Assembly: GCF_026151205.1 (NCBI RefSeq) | Contig: NC_087077.1 | Location: 4,464,001 to 4,528,000 of the forward strand | Direction: 5' to 3' | DNA: 64,000 bases | From: Bolinopsis microptera | Taxonomy: Eukaryota > Ctenophora > Tentaculata > Lobata > Bolinopsidae | Shown: in pieces, positions 38,260 through 49,300 of the stretch | Layout of the letters: every line of letters begins with the position of its first letter | Numbering within the stretch: the stretch's first letter is position 1 | Made by a program: the position numbers and the translations under genes | Notes under the pieces: model-generated | Databases searched by the model: none | The model's input: the letters and a program-made list of their open reading frames with translations, nothing else | Told to the model about the DNA's origin: nothing

Positions 38260-41223
38260 CTAGTACATTGAAGACTTAGCCTTCTCCTTGTTCTTTATTT
38301 GAGCTGTGATGTGTGACAGAACACTGCTGACGTCATCAGGTACCACGTGACTGGACGGAGCAGCAGGTTTAGTAGAACCAGTAGATATCGGGGGCACGTA
38401 GGGAGCAGCTGGGAAAGAGGGTTAAACACTGGGTTAGTGGAAATAATAGCTGTTTACTTGTAACAAAACTGGAAACAGTTTCTTTGCAGTTACTGTATAT
38501 TGAGTATAATGTAAAATAAACAAGAAAGTTACCAGAAGTTGGTTGGTAGTAACTCTGTTTGACCAACTCAGCTACTTTGTTACCTGGTTACCTGGTTACC
38601 TGGTTACCTGGTTACCTAGTTACCTGGTTACCTGGTTACCTGGTTACCTGAAGTTGGTTAGTAGTAGCTCTGTTTGACCAACTCAGCTACTTTGTTACCT
38701 GGTTACCTGGTTACCTGGTTACCTGGTTACCTAGTTACCTGAAGTTGGTTGGTAGTAGCTCTGTTTGACCATCTCAGCTACTTTGTGCCAGTCCTCCAGG
38801 AACTTGCGGGTATGCTCAGTCAGGTTTTGTCCTTGTACCTAATTGTAAGATATTGGTAGCTAGTAATAGCTAGTAGTCAGTAGTCACCTTAATATGAAGA
38901 TGATATGAAGGAGAGATACTACTGTAATACCTGACTACACTGCACTATTTTCAGCAAATAGAGGCGTTGGCACAATCGCAGGAACATGTTCACTGTGCAG
39001 CTACTCAATAAACAAATTCCAGTTTTAATGGAAGATTTGGAATTTTGCGCAGCATTTGATCTAAGATCTTGCTGCTAACACAAAACATGAAATATCAAAA
39101 AAAGCTTCAATTTTGTATCCAACTCTTGTACGATTGTGAGGCAAAAACACTTTTAATTTATCGCAGCTTTAAAGTGTCAATATCTCCACACCCTCAACAT
39201 TTAAACAGCGGAAATCAGTAATCTTAAAGTTAACTAATTATTATAAGTGTTTACCTTGCCGTTAGCATACTGATAATGCCAAGGTTTAACAGCTCCCAGG
39301 AAATGTACCATCTTGACCTGATCAGCAAAGTGTTTGTAAGCAGGCAGATAGGTGTAACTAGCGTTGGGGTTCACATTGTAGGAGAAGGGGATGTGCTTGC
39401 TAATGTCACCGTGGGACCACGTGTTGAAGTGAGCGTTTAGCAGCCCCTGGTCCCCTCCGTCAAATGACCCTTCCTCGCACGCTCGCTTCATTATAGCTTT
39501 ATATGTGTCTGTGGGGGGGCAGGGTGACAATTAGGTAACAATTAGTACATGTATTATTATTAATAATAGTATGTATTAAGTATTTTATGTACAATGAACC
39601 ATTGAGTAATGGAGTACTATTCGGAAACATTTCCACTGAGCACGGTAACAATATATTAGTAACAGTAACAACATATTATGTTACTGTGATTTAGTGAGGA
39701 AGAGCATTGCTCACTCCAACAACTAACCATAAGGTGACTTTTAAAGCTACAAATCATGAATGTCCAAAAAAGGGAGCGGTGTAAATTTAAATTATTCGTT
39801 CATTATTGGCCTTATTTTTGGCTAAACCCTGGCCCAAATTAATAAAAATAAGGATGACCAATGATGCGCAGATTAGTTCATGAAAAACGCGTAATGCTCG
39901 AAATAAGTGTATGTGAGTACTGTGAGTATGTGACAATTGTATGTGACAATATTATCCTGTGAGACTAACATAGTCTTCATGAGCATCGTTTTACTAGTGA
40001 GAGGCGGTTCACTGCGTTGTTACAGTGATTTTATAACTATTACCATTATGTTCATTCTAAATAAACCTATCAGGTCTGAGGAATGTCACTAGTAGTCTCA
40101 CTGGGATTAGTGGTTAGTCACCAAACACACACACACGATGTTTAGTGTTTAAATAAACTAGAGTTAATTAGATCCTGCTAATACTAAAAACACGTACAAC
40201 AACCAGTTACAAAACTGATATGGTCCCTTGTTTTCAGGTCCTTCTACACAGGGTCCCTACCAACCACATGGCAACCGGTCAAAACTTAGGTCTAGTGTAC
40301 GTTCGCGTTCTTTACACGTTTGATTTTAAAACTGTGAGTAGTGAGTTGAGTCGTTATGAGTGGAATACATGACCAGCAAGAATGAGGCTCTGTTTCAACG
40401 GAAAATAAATATCACGATAACAATTAAGGATTGGCACATAATATGAAACTACTATTACTGCTACTACTACTAACTAGTAGTACAATTCTGAGTTCTGACA
40501 GGAATAATTATTAGAGAACACACAATGTGAGTGTTTACCTGGAGAAGGTGCTAGAACGAAGAGTCCGGTGTTGAAGCAGTCAGGCCACCCCGCATCTCTG
40601 CAGGCGGACAGCTCCTCATACTGGAACAGGTCGTCTATATTGGAGAGGGGCATGGTGTCTGCATCAACAAAAACTACCTGTTAGATTAATAGGTTTGGGT
40701 TTGTTCATATATAATAATGTAATAAGGCAGAGGTGTTACTCTAGCGTTATGAATGGGGGGAGGATTCTAAAATAGCCAAAATCTGGTGTATGTGAACGAT
40801 TCCAAAAAACGAATACTCTGGAGTTTTAATTTGGTTCAACACAGTTTACAATACAAAGATCAAACAATTTCAATGTTATTGGGAAAAAAACTTCACACGA
40901 CACAGCTGAGCACTAACTTTTTTATACTGATTGAGTTTCCACACGTTAAGCTTGGAGAAAGTAATCCCAAGTTCAGGTCTCTTCAACATAGCAAGTCTAT
41001 CACTATCCTTACTATCCAGCTGTGTGACATCCAGCACTTTATCCCAGGTCTTAGCGAGCATAGCTCTAGTGGTCTCTGGTACAGTCTCCGTAACCATGAC
41101 AACAGTAGCACGTGTAGTTCCCACGGCCCTGAGTTTGTAGCCTAGCACTGCTGCACCAAGTCCATATTCGGGGTTTGTTACCAGGGTGACAAAGGCTTCT
41201 GTTGCGTTGGGTAGACCAGGCAT
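38260..41223 (-). CDS. GYG: Glycogenin, self-glucosylating primer of glycogen synthesis
   Basis: Exons 41223-40918, 40677-40539, 39508-39255, 38838-38739 and 38408-38260, phases agreeing (315 aa; vertebrate GYG1 about 333-350). This is a GT8 glycosyltransferase. Seen are [15 protein letters not shown] near the N-terminus, [17 protein letters not shown], the Mn/UDP motif DAD at about 107-109 in [47 protein letters not shown], and SYTYLPAY holding the acceptor-Tyr region (about 200-202). [13 protein letters not shown] follows. The last exon is a short linker and a basic helical end, where glycogen synthase binds in the family. Known reaction: adds up to about ten glucoses from UDP-glucose to its own Tyr. 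Acceptor-like CTTCCAG lies 5 nt before the ATG. The last intron contains copies of the preceding exon's end. Confidence 0.95.
38533..38738 (-). repeat. GGTTACCT array with two captured exon fragments
   Basis: An array of the 8-mer GGTTACCT occupies the last glycogenin intron. It is interrupted twice by copies (38648-38694 and 38533-38580) of the last 47-48 nt of the adjacent coding exon, the part encoding [15 protein letters not shown]. In the first copy CAA has become TAA, an in-frame stop; the second stays open and is followed by a GT donor. The 8-mer itself overlaps the exon's own donor sequence (CAG-GTAACC). Confidence 0.88.
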
Positions 41224-41715
41224 AGTTACTGGAAGCTAGTACTAAGAATGAAATAATTCAGATAAATAACGTTAGGGACTAATCTTTAAATAGCATATTC
41301 CCTAAATAACATGATATTGTGTGCTTGACAATAATATGTCAATTATTTAGCTGACATATTGCAACTGTTCTTTAAAGATTAATTTTTCTATGGTGATTGG
41401 CGATAAGTTAAAAACAAAAGATCTATTTTAGAACTTATCTTCATAATTCCCTCGTATTTAACTAAATAGAAAAATATTGAAGAGAAAAACTTCAAACTAG
41501 GTTTCAGGGCAAGATAGGTAACAATTAAGATGGTATTTACAGTAGAGAAAAGTAAACACACTCTTTAAATTCATCCATTAAATAGGTATCAGAAACTAGG
41601 GTGGAAAGTTTGAAATGAGAACATCATATTATAATGACGTCATGTAACATTGTACAATATATTTAAACTTCATAGCTAAGCATCATTTCAGAATGTAGCT
41701 GTTTGAATGATAAGT

Positions 41716-42223
41716 TTATATTGGCCATTTCCATTGATTTTCAGGAGCATCTCCAACCAGGGGCTCCCATGGGGCCCAACCCGGTAGTTTTCTTATCAAC
41801 AGCAGCTCAGACTTTGCTTCTTGTATTACATTCTCGATACACCTTGTATCAAGTGCTTGTTCAAATTCCACAACTGATTTAGCTTTCTCTAAAAGCCCCA
41901 TCCTGAAATTATTGAACCCATGATTTCTTCTGCAAGTATTATATGAAAATGAAAATTGCAATCAAAATAAGATACTAAATAATAAGATACTAATTAGTCA
42001 ATCAAATTAATTTACTGAAATAAGCCAACATATTATTTAGACACCTTTCTTTGGTAAGTCTCTCTGTTTCAACTCTGTATGGGTAAATCTTTGGTAAGGT
42101 CTCAAGCTCTGTAAGAGTAGTCTGATACAGTTTGTTTAAGCTGAAATAGGGGTCTTTGACAACATCTCTGCCAACAATCCCAGTAATCAATCTTGGATTT
42201 GGCAGTCTAACCTGTCGTGACAT
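41716..42223 (-). CDS. NDUFA5: NADH dehydrogenase (complex I) alpha subcomplex subunit 5
   Basis: Exons 42223-42045 and 41902-41716, joined in phase 2 (121 aa; human 116). The N-terminal part has LITGIVGRDVV (human TGLVGLAV), then LYQTTLTELETLPK and YRVETERLTKER (human RKYTEQITNEK). The second exon has VIQEAKSELLLIRKL and ends PWEPLVGDAPENQWKWPI; the final QWKWPI is diagnostic. It is an accessory subunit on the matrix arm of mitochondrial complex I, without a cleaved presequence in the family. An acceptor TAATTGCAG lies 4 nt before the chosen ATG; an upstream in-frame ATG would read through that acceptor and is rejected. Confidence 0.95.
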
Positions 42224-42422
42224 AATCCTGCAATTACATCTAAGTTTATTTACTACGGAAAAAATTGAAGTTAAAAATTTCATAAATTTGGCATAGTATC
42301 AGAAGCCACAAATTAAACTAACATACTAACTGCACACAACGATGGCACCTCTTTTAACCCTTTTGATTTAATATCCACCCCCCCCCCCCCCCCCCGCCCC
42401 TCCCTTTCAAGTTTATCTCATG

Positions 42423-43028
42423 CAGGGACGTAGCCAGGATTTTTCTTTGAGGGGGGCTGTCGGCGAGCGAAGCGAGCCGACGTGTCCAATCAAGCTGCGC
42501 AGCGAGCGAAGCGAGCAAGCTGTGGCAGGGGTCTGGGGGCGCAGCCCCCAGCGGGGTCCAGGGGCGGAGCCCCTTGGCGGGGGCTAGGGGGGCGCAGCCC
42601 CCCGGAAATTTTTTGCGAAACAGGGTGTTTTAGACGACATTTGGCATTAAAGAAATTTGTAGGACAGCAATAAACTGGGATTGAAAAGAATCAAGTACTC
42701 ACGTAAATTTGGTAACTTCACAACAGCAATCTGCATTCTCCAATCAGAATTTACGACTTACTCAGGCCTCATCGTCTTAAGATTTTTACATTTCCTACGG
42801 TCTAGGGGACACTATTGACTATAATTATAGAAGTCTTCTAGAATGTTTGCTTGGATTTAATGACATATATTTGCTAATCCACAGTTCAAATCTTTGACTG
42901 ACTGCAGTCATAAACACAGCCCAGTTACCAGGCGACCATGGGGACTAGGGGGCTTATCTTTTTTCTGGGGTTCGATTTTTTCCGGGGGGGCTGCCGCCCC
43001 CCTAGCCCCCCCCCTGGCTACGTGCCTG
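42423..43028. mobile_element. hAT-like non-autonomous transposon, 606 bp
   Basis: Left end CAGGGACGTAGCCAGG and right end CCTGGCTACGTGCCTG are inverted repeats with one mismatch. Exact 8-bp flanking duplications ATCTCATG lie at 42415-42422 and 43029-43036, a hAT hallmark. The interior begins with AGCGAGCGAAGCGAGC words and GGGGGCGCAGCCCCC palindromes, then unique sequence, and ends in G- and C-runs. No transposase ORF. It lies about 200 bp upstream of NDUFA5. Confidence 0.93.
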
Positions 43029-43692
43029 ATCTCATGACCTAAATAAAGGTCAAGCCATTTCTGCCACCACCTTCTGTAAGTTAATACTGCCCCATACCAG
43101 CACTTCGTACCAGGCGTTCAGATATAAATAATCTGCTGACAAATCAGGCAATATTTCAATTAAAAAGTCCTCAAATTCGGAAAAGTGCCTTAGATGTTCT
43201 AGTTCCCTACTCAAAGTCAATAACCCAGTCACTGTAATCGATAAGCTAAGAAGGTACACGAAACGTGTGTGAACAATGTTGAGTTATCAAGCTATTGTCG
43301 TGAGAAGTTCCTACAGCTTTACACGTCACAAGGCACACTGTTCCTACTCAAGTATTGTATCCTACAAATCTTCTCTCCAGATACTATTTATTCAGGCAAT
43401 ACTATCGAGCATATATCTATATATTCTCTCTATTTGTAAAATCTATGTTTAACAAATAACATGAATGTCCAAAGGAACGAATGGCAAAATATTCTGCAAT
43501 AACATAACAGAACGGTCTCTTAATCAACCTAAGAAAAACAGTGAAGAAGCGAATAATTATTTTTGTAGCGCTCGATTTTCATCGTCGATTCAATTTTCAT
43601 GCGTAATACCAGTATAGTGCGCGGCGTAAAAGTGTGATTGTGACGAATGCAGTCTTAACAGTACTTCAAATTCAAAATAAGTATAAATCATT

Positions 43693-43788
43693 TTGTATCA
43701 CGTGGTGACCCCCACGGTTGCTTCACTATATCGACGATACAGGGGGAGCCGCGCACTTCGTGCGCGGCGGGTCATACAACGTATGACA
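43693..43788 (-). repeat. GC-palindrome dispersed repeat, copy R3 (inverted)
   Basis: Reverse complement of the R1/R2 core: GTATCACGTGGTGACCCCC, then GGGGGAGCCGCGCAC, then GCGCGGCGGGTCATACAACG. It faces away from R4. Confidence 0.8.
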
Positions 43789-44306
43789 AAAATCATTTAC
43801 ATCTTAGATATCAAATAATAGTTGTAATAAAACAATAATTGTAGCACGATGCAATTCTGGGTCGCACCGTGCATCAAATAATGTTTCTCGCAATCAAATA
43901 ATTATGATTTTTATTTTTGGTATACATCGGGAAAATTGAAAATGTACTAATACTCAAATAGGCCACGTGCCCGAGTTAATTGACGATGTCAATTCATCGC
44001 AGCTCGGCGTGGCACAGTAGCGAATTTCGCCGATCTAGCTGTGAGAAGCCTCATTGAGTTCGCGACGCGGCACAGTAACCAGTAACGCATCGCACTACAC
44101 GTGCCCGATCTGCAAAACATTAACGACATCGTTACGTCACGTCAATCAACGAGTTACCTGGCACGCTAGTCCCTGTGCGGGGCACTCTTTTGAAGATTCC
44201 TAAACAGTCGCTTATTACGTAAAAGGAGCAATCAATAAATTACTTGACGGATGTTACTCGTCTAAATTTCTTCGAAGTAGCGCGCCGCTTTCTTTTCGAA
44301 ATATTT

Positions 44307-44416
44307 GTCATACGTTGTCATGTATGACCCGCCGCGCACGAGTGCGCGGCTCCCCCTGTATCGTAGAAACTCTACAGGGGTAGTGAAGCGACAGTGGGGG
44401 TCACCACGTGATACAA
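44307..44416 (+). repeat. GC-palindrome dispersed repeat, copy R4
   Basis: Same core as R1 (GTCATACGTTG, CCGCCGCGCACGAGTGCGCG, GGGGGTCACCACGTGATAC). Together with R3 it makes an inverted pair about 500 bp apart. Confidence 0.8.
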
Positions 44417-44476
44417 CGAAATATGGCCCGATGGCAAGTGCTACGAAGTAGCGCGGCGCGCGCCAGGCCAGATCAT

Positions 44477-45077
44477 TTAACGGGTGATACTCGTAAAATA
44501 TCTGTTCCATATATTGGACCGTCCAACTCGGCGCGCGTCCTGGTAGGTTGTAAACCTACAACAGATCATTAACAATGGTTAATAAATTACCAGTACCAAG
44601 CTAGGTAAGGTTGCGATTGTAGGTTTACAACCTACCAGGACGCGCTCCTACTAAATCGCTCGCCCAAATTTTAAGAAAATTCTTGTGAAAAGGCCCTTTA
44701 GGCATGAAAGTGATCGGAATCGGTGTATTTTTGGACGCTGATTCCGAATCACCCCCCCATGACGTAGGGTTAAAATGCTTCCCTGGAGAGTTATGGGCAA
44801 AAAACCGTTTTGGTCACGTGACAGGCTAGTAAAATACGAATTCGATTGTTTAGGGCTCGTGTTAGGGTTAGGGTTGTTGTAAGGGTTATGGTTAACTTCG
44901 GGGTTATGGTTAGGGTTAGGGTTGGGATAAGGGTTTATGTAAAACTGTTTTGTACGGCTGCAAAACCATAAAAACCAAAGTCACGTGAAATTTTTGGGCG
45001 AGCGAATTAGTAAGAGCCACCATGCACCAGGACGCGCGCCGAGTTGGAACAGATATTTTACGAGTATCACCCGTTAA
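44477..45077. mobile_element. TTAA-flanked MITE, 601 bp, with telomere-like core
   Basis: Terminal inverted repeats start with TTAA then CGGGTGATACTCG and match perfectly for 32 bp. After a 14-bp insertion in the left arm they continue with CCAACTCGGCGCGCGTCCTGG. The TTAA at both outer edges fits the TTAA target of piggyBac-type elements. A second inner inverted pair (CGCTCGCCCAAATTT near 44657, and its complement near 44990) suggests a compound structure. The centre holds imperfect TTAGGG repeats at 44861-44935. No transposase. Confidence 0.85.
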
Positions 45078-45838
45078 GGTTGCGAGAAAGATTATTTATA
45101 GTTTATGTAGCATTGTAACAAGCTCCATAAGTTGGCACACAATTTTTTTCCTCCGATTTAATTGACAAAGTTGGTACTAATATAATTAATACCAAACTGC
45201 AGTACAACAGTTGTTTAAAAATGTGAATAAAATAATTAAATTCCACCGTAATTAATGCAGCATGGCAATTTTCGCTAAAAATGCTTCGCTTCATACTTAT
45301 ACGGCGCTTGGTTTGTGGTTGCCACGCGCGCTTTATTCGCAAAAATGGTGCAGTTTTTATAGTTTTTGGCCTACAACGTCCATATATATTATATTGCACA
45401 TTGGGCTTTTATCCTGATTCATCAAGTTTGAAAGAATTCAAATCAGTTGCAGTACAAATACAATGTGAAGTGTGCTCTCTGTTGGCGTTGAGATATTATA
45501 ATTTGCTCAGAACTCTGAAGTGAAGCAAATACGAGCCCCTGACAAGGCCGTCGACTATTGCCATGGCTATGATTGACCGATTACTTTAGAATGGTTTTAG
45601 TGGGTAGCAATTAGATCTCGCTCACTCTGTATAGTTTCATATGGCCTTTCATACACGTAAAAGTAAAAACACTTCCTATATTGTATATAACTATAAGGGG
45701 TCTTTCACATATTACATAATCAGCCGAGTTACCTGGGGACCTCAGGCTATTATGTTCATAACGAGTAACATCCGTCAATACAATGTACAAAAGCCCAATT
45801 ACCGTAAAAACCGAAATCAACGTGCGTGAAACTATACT

Positions 45839-45884
45839 GTATACAGAGTGTATACAGAGTGTATACAGAGTGTATACAGAGTGA
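45839..45884. repeat. 11-bp tandem repeat
   Basis: Four copies of GTATACAGAGT. Confidence 0.92.
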
Positions 45885-46302
45885 TCCAAATATAATTGTG
45901 GCTGTGCCCAACATAGTTCCAGATAATTTCTACTGTATCTACTAGTACTACCTACTTGAGACAATGATGTATGATTTATAATAATAAGTATAGTGTTGGT
46001 AACAAATCATACTACCAAATATTTTTGAATGAAAAATATATTTTCAGATTTTATGTATTAAGAAGTATCATAATTTCCATAGTTATCGTTCAACTTAGGG
46101 TTAAATATAATAATAAAACATAAAAATAATATTTGATATTGAAATAATAAATTAATTCAGCTCAGATGTAAAAAGTATATATAACTATTTCTATATTTTG
46201 TATAAGTATTGATCTAATGCCGAAGAAATAAACCAATATAAGTTATATAACTGCATAACCCCACTGTAATATGTATTACAGATAAATATAAAACATAACA
46301 CT

Positions 46303-49300
46303 TCATGTCCCGGAGGGCCCAGGAGGAGGGTTATTGGATAAATTAATCTTGCTCCTGTCGTATTCTGTTCCGGCGAATGGGGAACCTTCAGTGTTCCATG
46401 CCTTCTTCAATATTTCTTCTGTGTTCTGGAAATAGTTTCAGCTGAGTCGATGTTCAATAAAGATAGTAAAATTAAATTCCAGAAGGTTCGGAAGTTAAAA
46501 CATGAAGTCACATATTCTAGGTTTTATATGTATTTACAAATCCACGGTCTGCATTCGAGTTTTGTCACGGAGCCGGATGTTTTTAAGCAAGTTTGACGTT
46601 GTTAATATTTGGGTGGACGTAACTGTTTGCTCCACTTTCCGACCTTTACACATGCAAATAAACAATGAAGTATAACTAAAACAATCGTACAAGTTAAATA
46701 TTTAATGCTAACCAGCTCGTCGCTGGAGGGCTGACCCAATCTTTTCTGCTGCTGATCGAACATGAGTTTCTGAACACAGGCCCGTTCATCCTGGCCGAAT
46801 TCATGCATGTGACGGGTAGTGTCGATAGTGTCCAGTTTAATAGCGTGACCACCCTCAAACATACCCGTCCACCAATAACCATCTCGACCCTTCTCCAAAT
46901 TTATCTGAATTGTAGGTCACAATTAATAAGATGGCCTTATCAGTTATTCTAGTCATTTTTAATTTCGTTGGTTAAATTAGTGCCAAAATTTTATAAAATT
47001 GGGAACAGGTGACGGTGATTTTGAAGTTTTAAACGTTGCGATTTACATTTTTATTGAGCAGAGAACCCCAAAATTGTGAAAATTTGTAAGTACAATAATG
47101 AAACAAGGTTTTATTAGCTGAAAATTTCAAAATAGTCTAAAAATTAAAATCAATTTCTAAAAATAAATGTCATGCAATGAAATCAATCAATAATAAAATA
47201 ATTATATCATGGTAATAATCAGTAAAGAAAATTTAATAGTCAAATAAAACTGTCATTAGGACAATGTAGAATATTAAATATTAAAATATTGTATTCATGC
47301 TAGAGTCCTAAAACTAAATCAATGTTAATGAGAAGAAGTCATCGGAAAAATGGCAGGAATTCCAGTTCCGACCCAATCAGCATGCCAAATCAAAGTGTGT
47401 TTATAATCGGAATAATTTAAAAACCAAAAAAGTTGGTCCATTCCCAAAAACTGAACAATATGTAAATTGATAATATCAATAATTAGATAATTTATGTTAA
47501 GGTGTATAAAATGGCAATATTATAGAGCAATCAATCGTTAGTCAATTTCAGTCGTGGCTGAAAAGTTCGTCACATTAAAAAAGTCAAGATTAACTGTTCA
47601 CTAAACTACTGTAATCAAAGTGTGCTGTCTCAGATAAGGTGTGTCTAAGTATCTGGCTCTTATTCAATTGTCTCGGTGAAGTCTGCAGCAGCTGCCCACG
47701 TGCGCGCGTCTCAGCTGAATAATCAGCATTTAGCGACCACCTCCCCCATCACTGACTCCTCATCGTTATTAAGTGGAGCGAACTGCCACTGTAACATACT
47801 AATAGGCGCCTCGTTCTTCTGACTCTCTGGACGATGCTTGCTCAAGAACAACTTGATCTTTGAAGCAGTGGGAGGTTCCAGACCTCTTATCTCCAGGTAC
47901 TTGGAGACCAGTTTAGTGTCCGTGAAGCCGCTGTCGTACGCTTCTAAGATAGCATCCTTGACGTTGCTAGGGAGACCGCGTTTTCTGACCATTACAGCGT
48001 CGCTGGTGTGCTTGTGGGGTACTCCGTTTATCATGTAGGAGACGGTGCTTTCTTCAGCGTGGTAGAAAAGCTGCACTTTGGCGGGGCATCCTTCACTTGC
48101 TTTCTGCGTGCAGTCGTAAAACACCTGAGAGAGGACCCTATTTAGATCTATATCTACTTATGAGTACACTTCACTAGAGATTTAGCTAAGTATGGCCAGT
48201 ATGTTTTTCGTTAACTCAGGAAACAAATTCTTCAAAATTGATTAAATATTAGAAAGACTGTTACCTTTCTACCGAGGGGTGTGGCGTGACTGTATGAGAA
48301 TTTCCACAATCCCTCGTGCTCAATGAATGTTTTAGCGTCAGCAGGGCTCTGAAATATGGTTACAGGTGTCCAGTCTTCACGAGGTCGAGGTGAGAGTTGG
48401 GTGGGCTGTTTGGGGGAGGGATTGTTTGCGGAGGAGCACACGGAGGAAGCACTAGAGACGATCTTTTGTAGCAGGGCTACCTGGCTCTGAGGAGGTGACA
48501 TTGGTTATTTACAAAATTAATAATTATTTATACTTGTCAGTTATATATCCTAAATTAAATACTTAACGAAAGCCTGAACAGTGAGAAAATTAAAATAGTG
48601 AATGCAGGACTGAGTTAGTGAACCAACCTGAACATTGAGGTTGCTAATAGCAACATTAGCAGGGGGAGGGTTACTGTTGAGGATACTGTTGTACTCGATG
48701 TGGTTGTGAGGTTCTCCGTTAGTGTAGAGTAGAGCTGTGCCCACGTGATGGTAGACCACGTGACACAGAGACCCGCATCCCAATTTAGCACGCTGAGTAC
48801 ATTGGTAGTAAACCTGATGGAGGGAAATGGTTTAGAACTCACTTCACTGAACTATAAATCGATTGAGATCATAAGGTTGATAGAGCCAGAAATTAAACTC
48901 TAACAGTAGCAGATAATTACCTTCTTTCCCTCCGTAGTTTGGTGACTGTATCTAAACTTCCATTTGTTATCTCTTGTGATGAAGGCTTTAGCTTCATCGG
49001 CTGTGTTGAACAGTGTTTCTGCAGACCACTGTATAGCTGGACCTCTGACCCTCTGAGGTTTGTCTCGGGGGGAGGCTTTCTTTCTCGGTACCAACGAGGA
49101 AAACTGAAGTAAGGAAATATAATTAGTTACCTATGTGTAATTACTACTGTATCGGTTTAAATGAATGATTTAGCTAATCAGATCAAATTTAGGACTTTGT
49201 GCCCAGTCTATTTTCCTGTTTTAAAGAGGTTTAATATTCTAAAACGACCGTTAAAATTCCTCAAACCTTTTGATTCCAACGGGGTGATGACGACTGCTCT

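Larger units (their letters stand above)
43037..46302. other. Intergenic interval rich in inverted repeats
   Basis: Between NDUFA5 and NUDCD3. Contains GC-palindrome copies R3 and R4, the TTAA-flanked element 44477-45077 and a tandem near 45840. A 69-aa minus-strand ORF at 43050-43259 has protein-like composition but no recognised family and no splice context. Confidence 0.6.

Noticed and set aside
42024-42283. Longer NDUFA5 N-terminus starting MKFLTSIFS
   Set aside because: It would translate through a good splice acceptor immediately upstream of the conserved start; the family has no such extension.
43050-43259. 69-aa minus-strand ORF with ordinary protein composition
   Set aside because: No recognised family, no upstream exon or acceptor I can pair, directly beside a transposon; might be a relic but cannot be supported.
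44861-44935. Chromosome end or telomere
   Set aside because: The TTAGGG-like stretch is short, imperfect and lies inside a transposon with genes on both sides.
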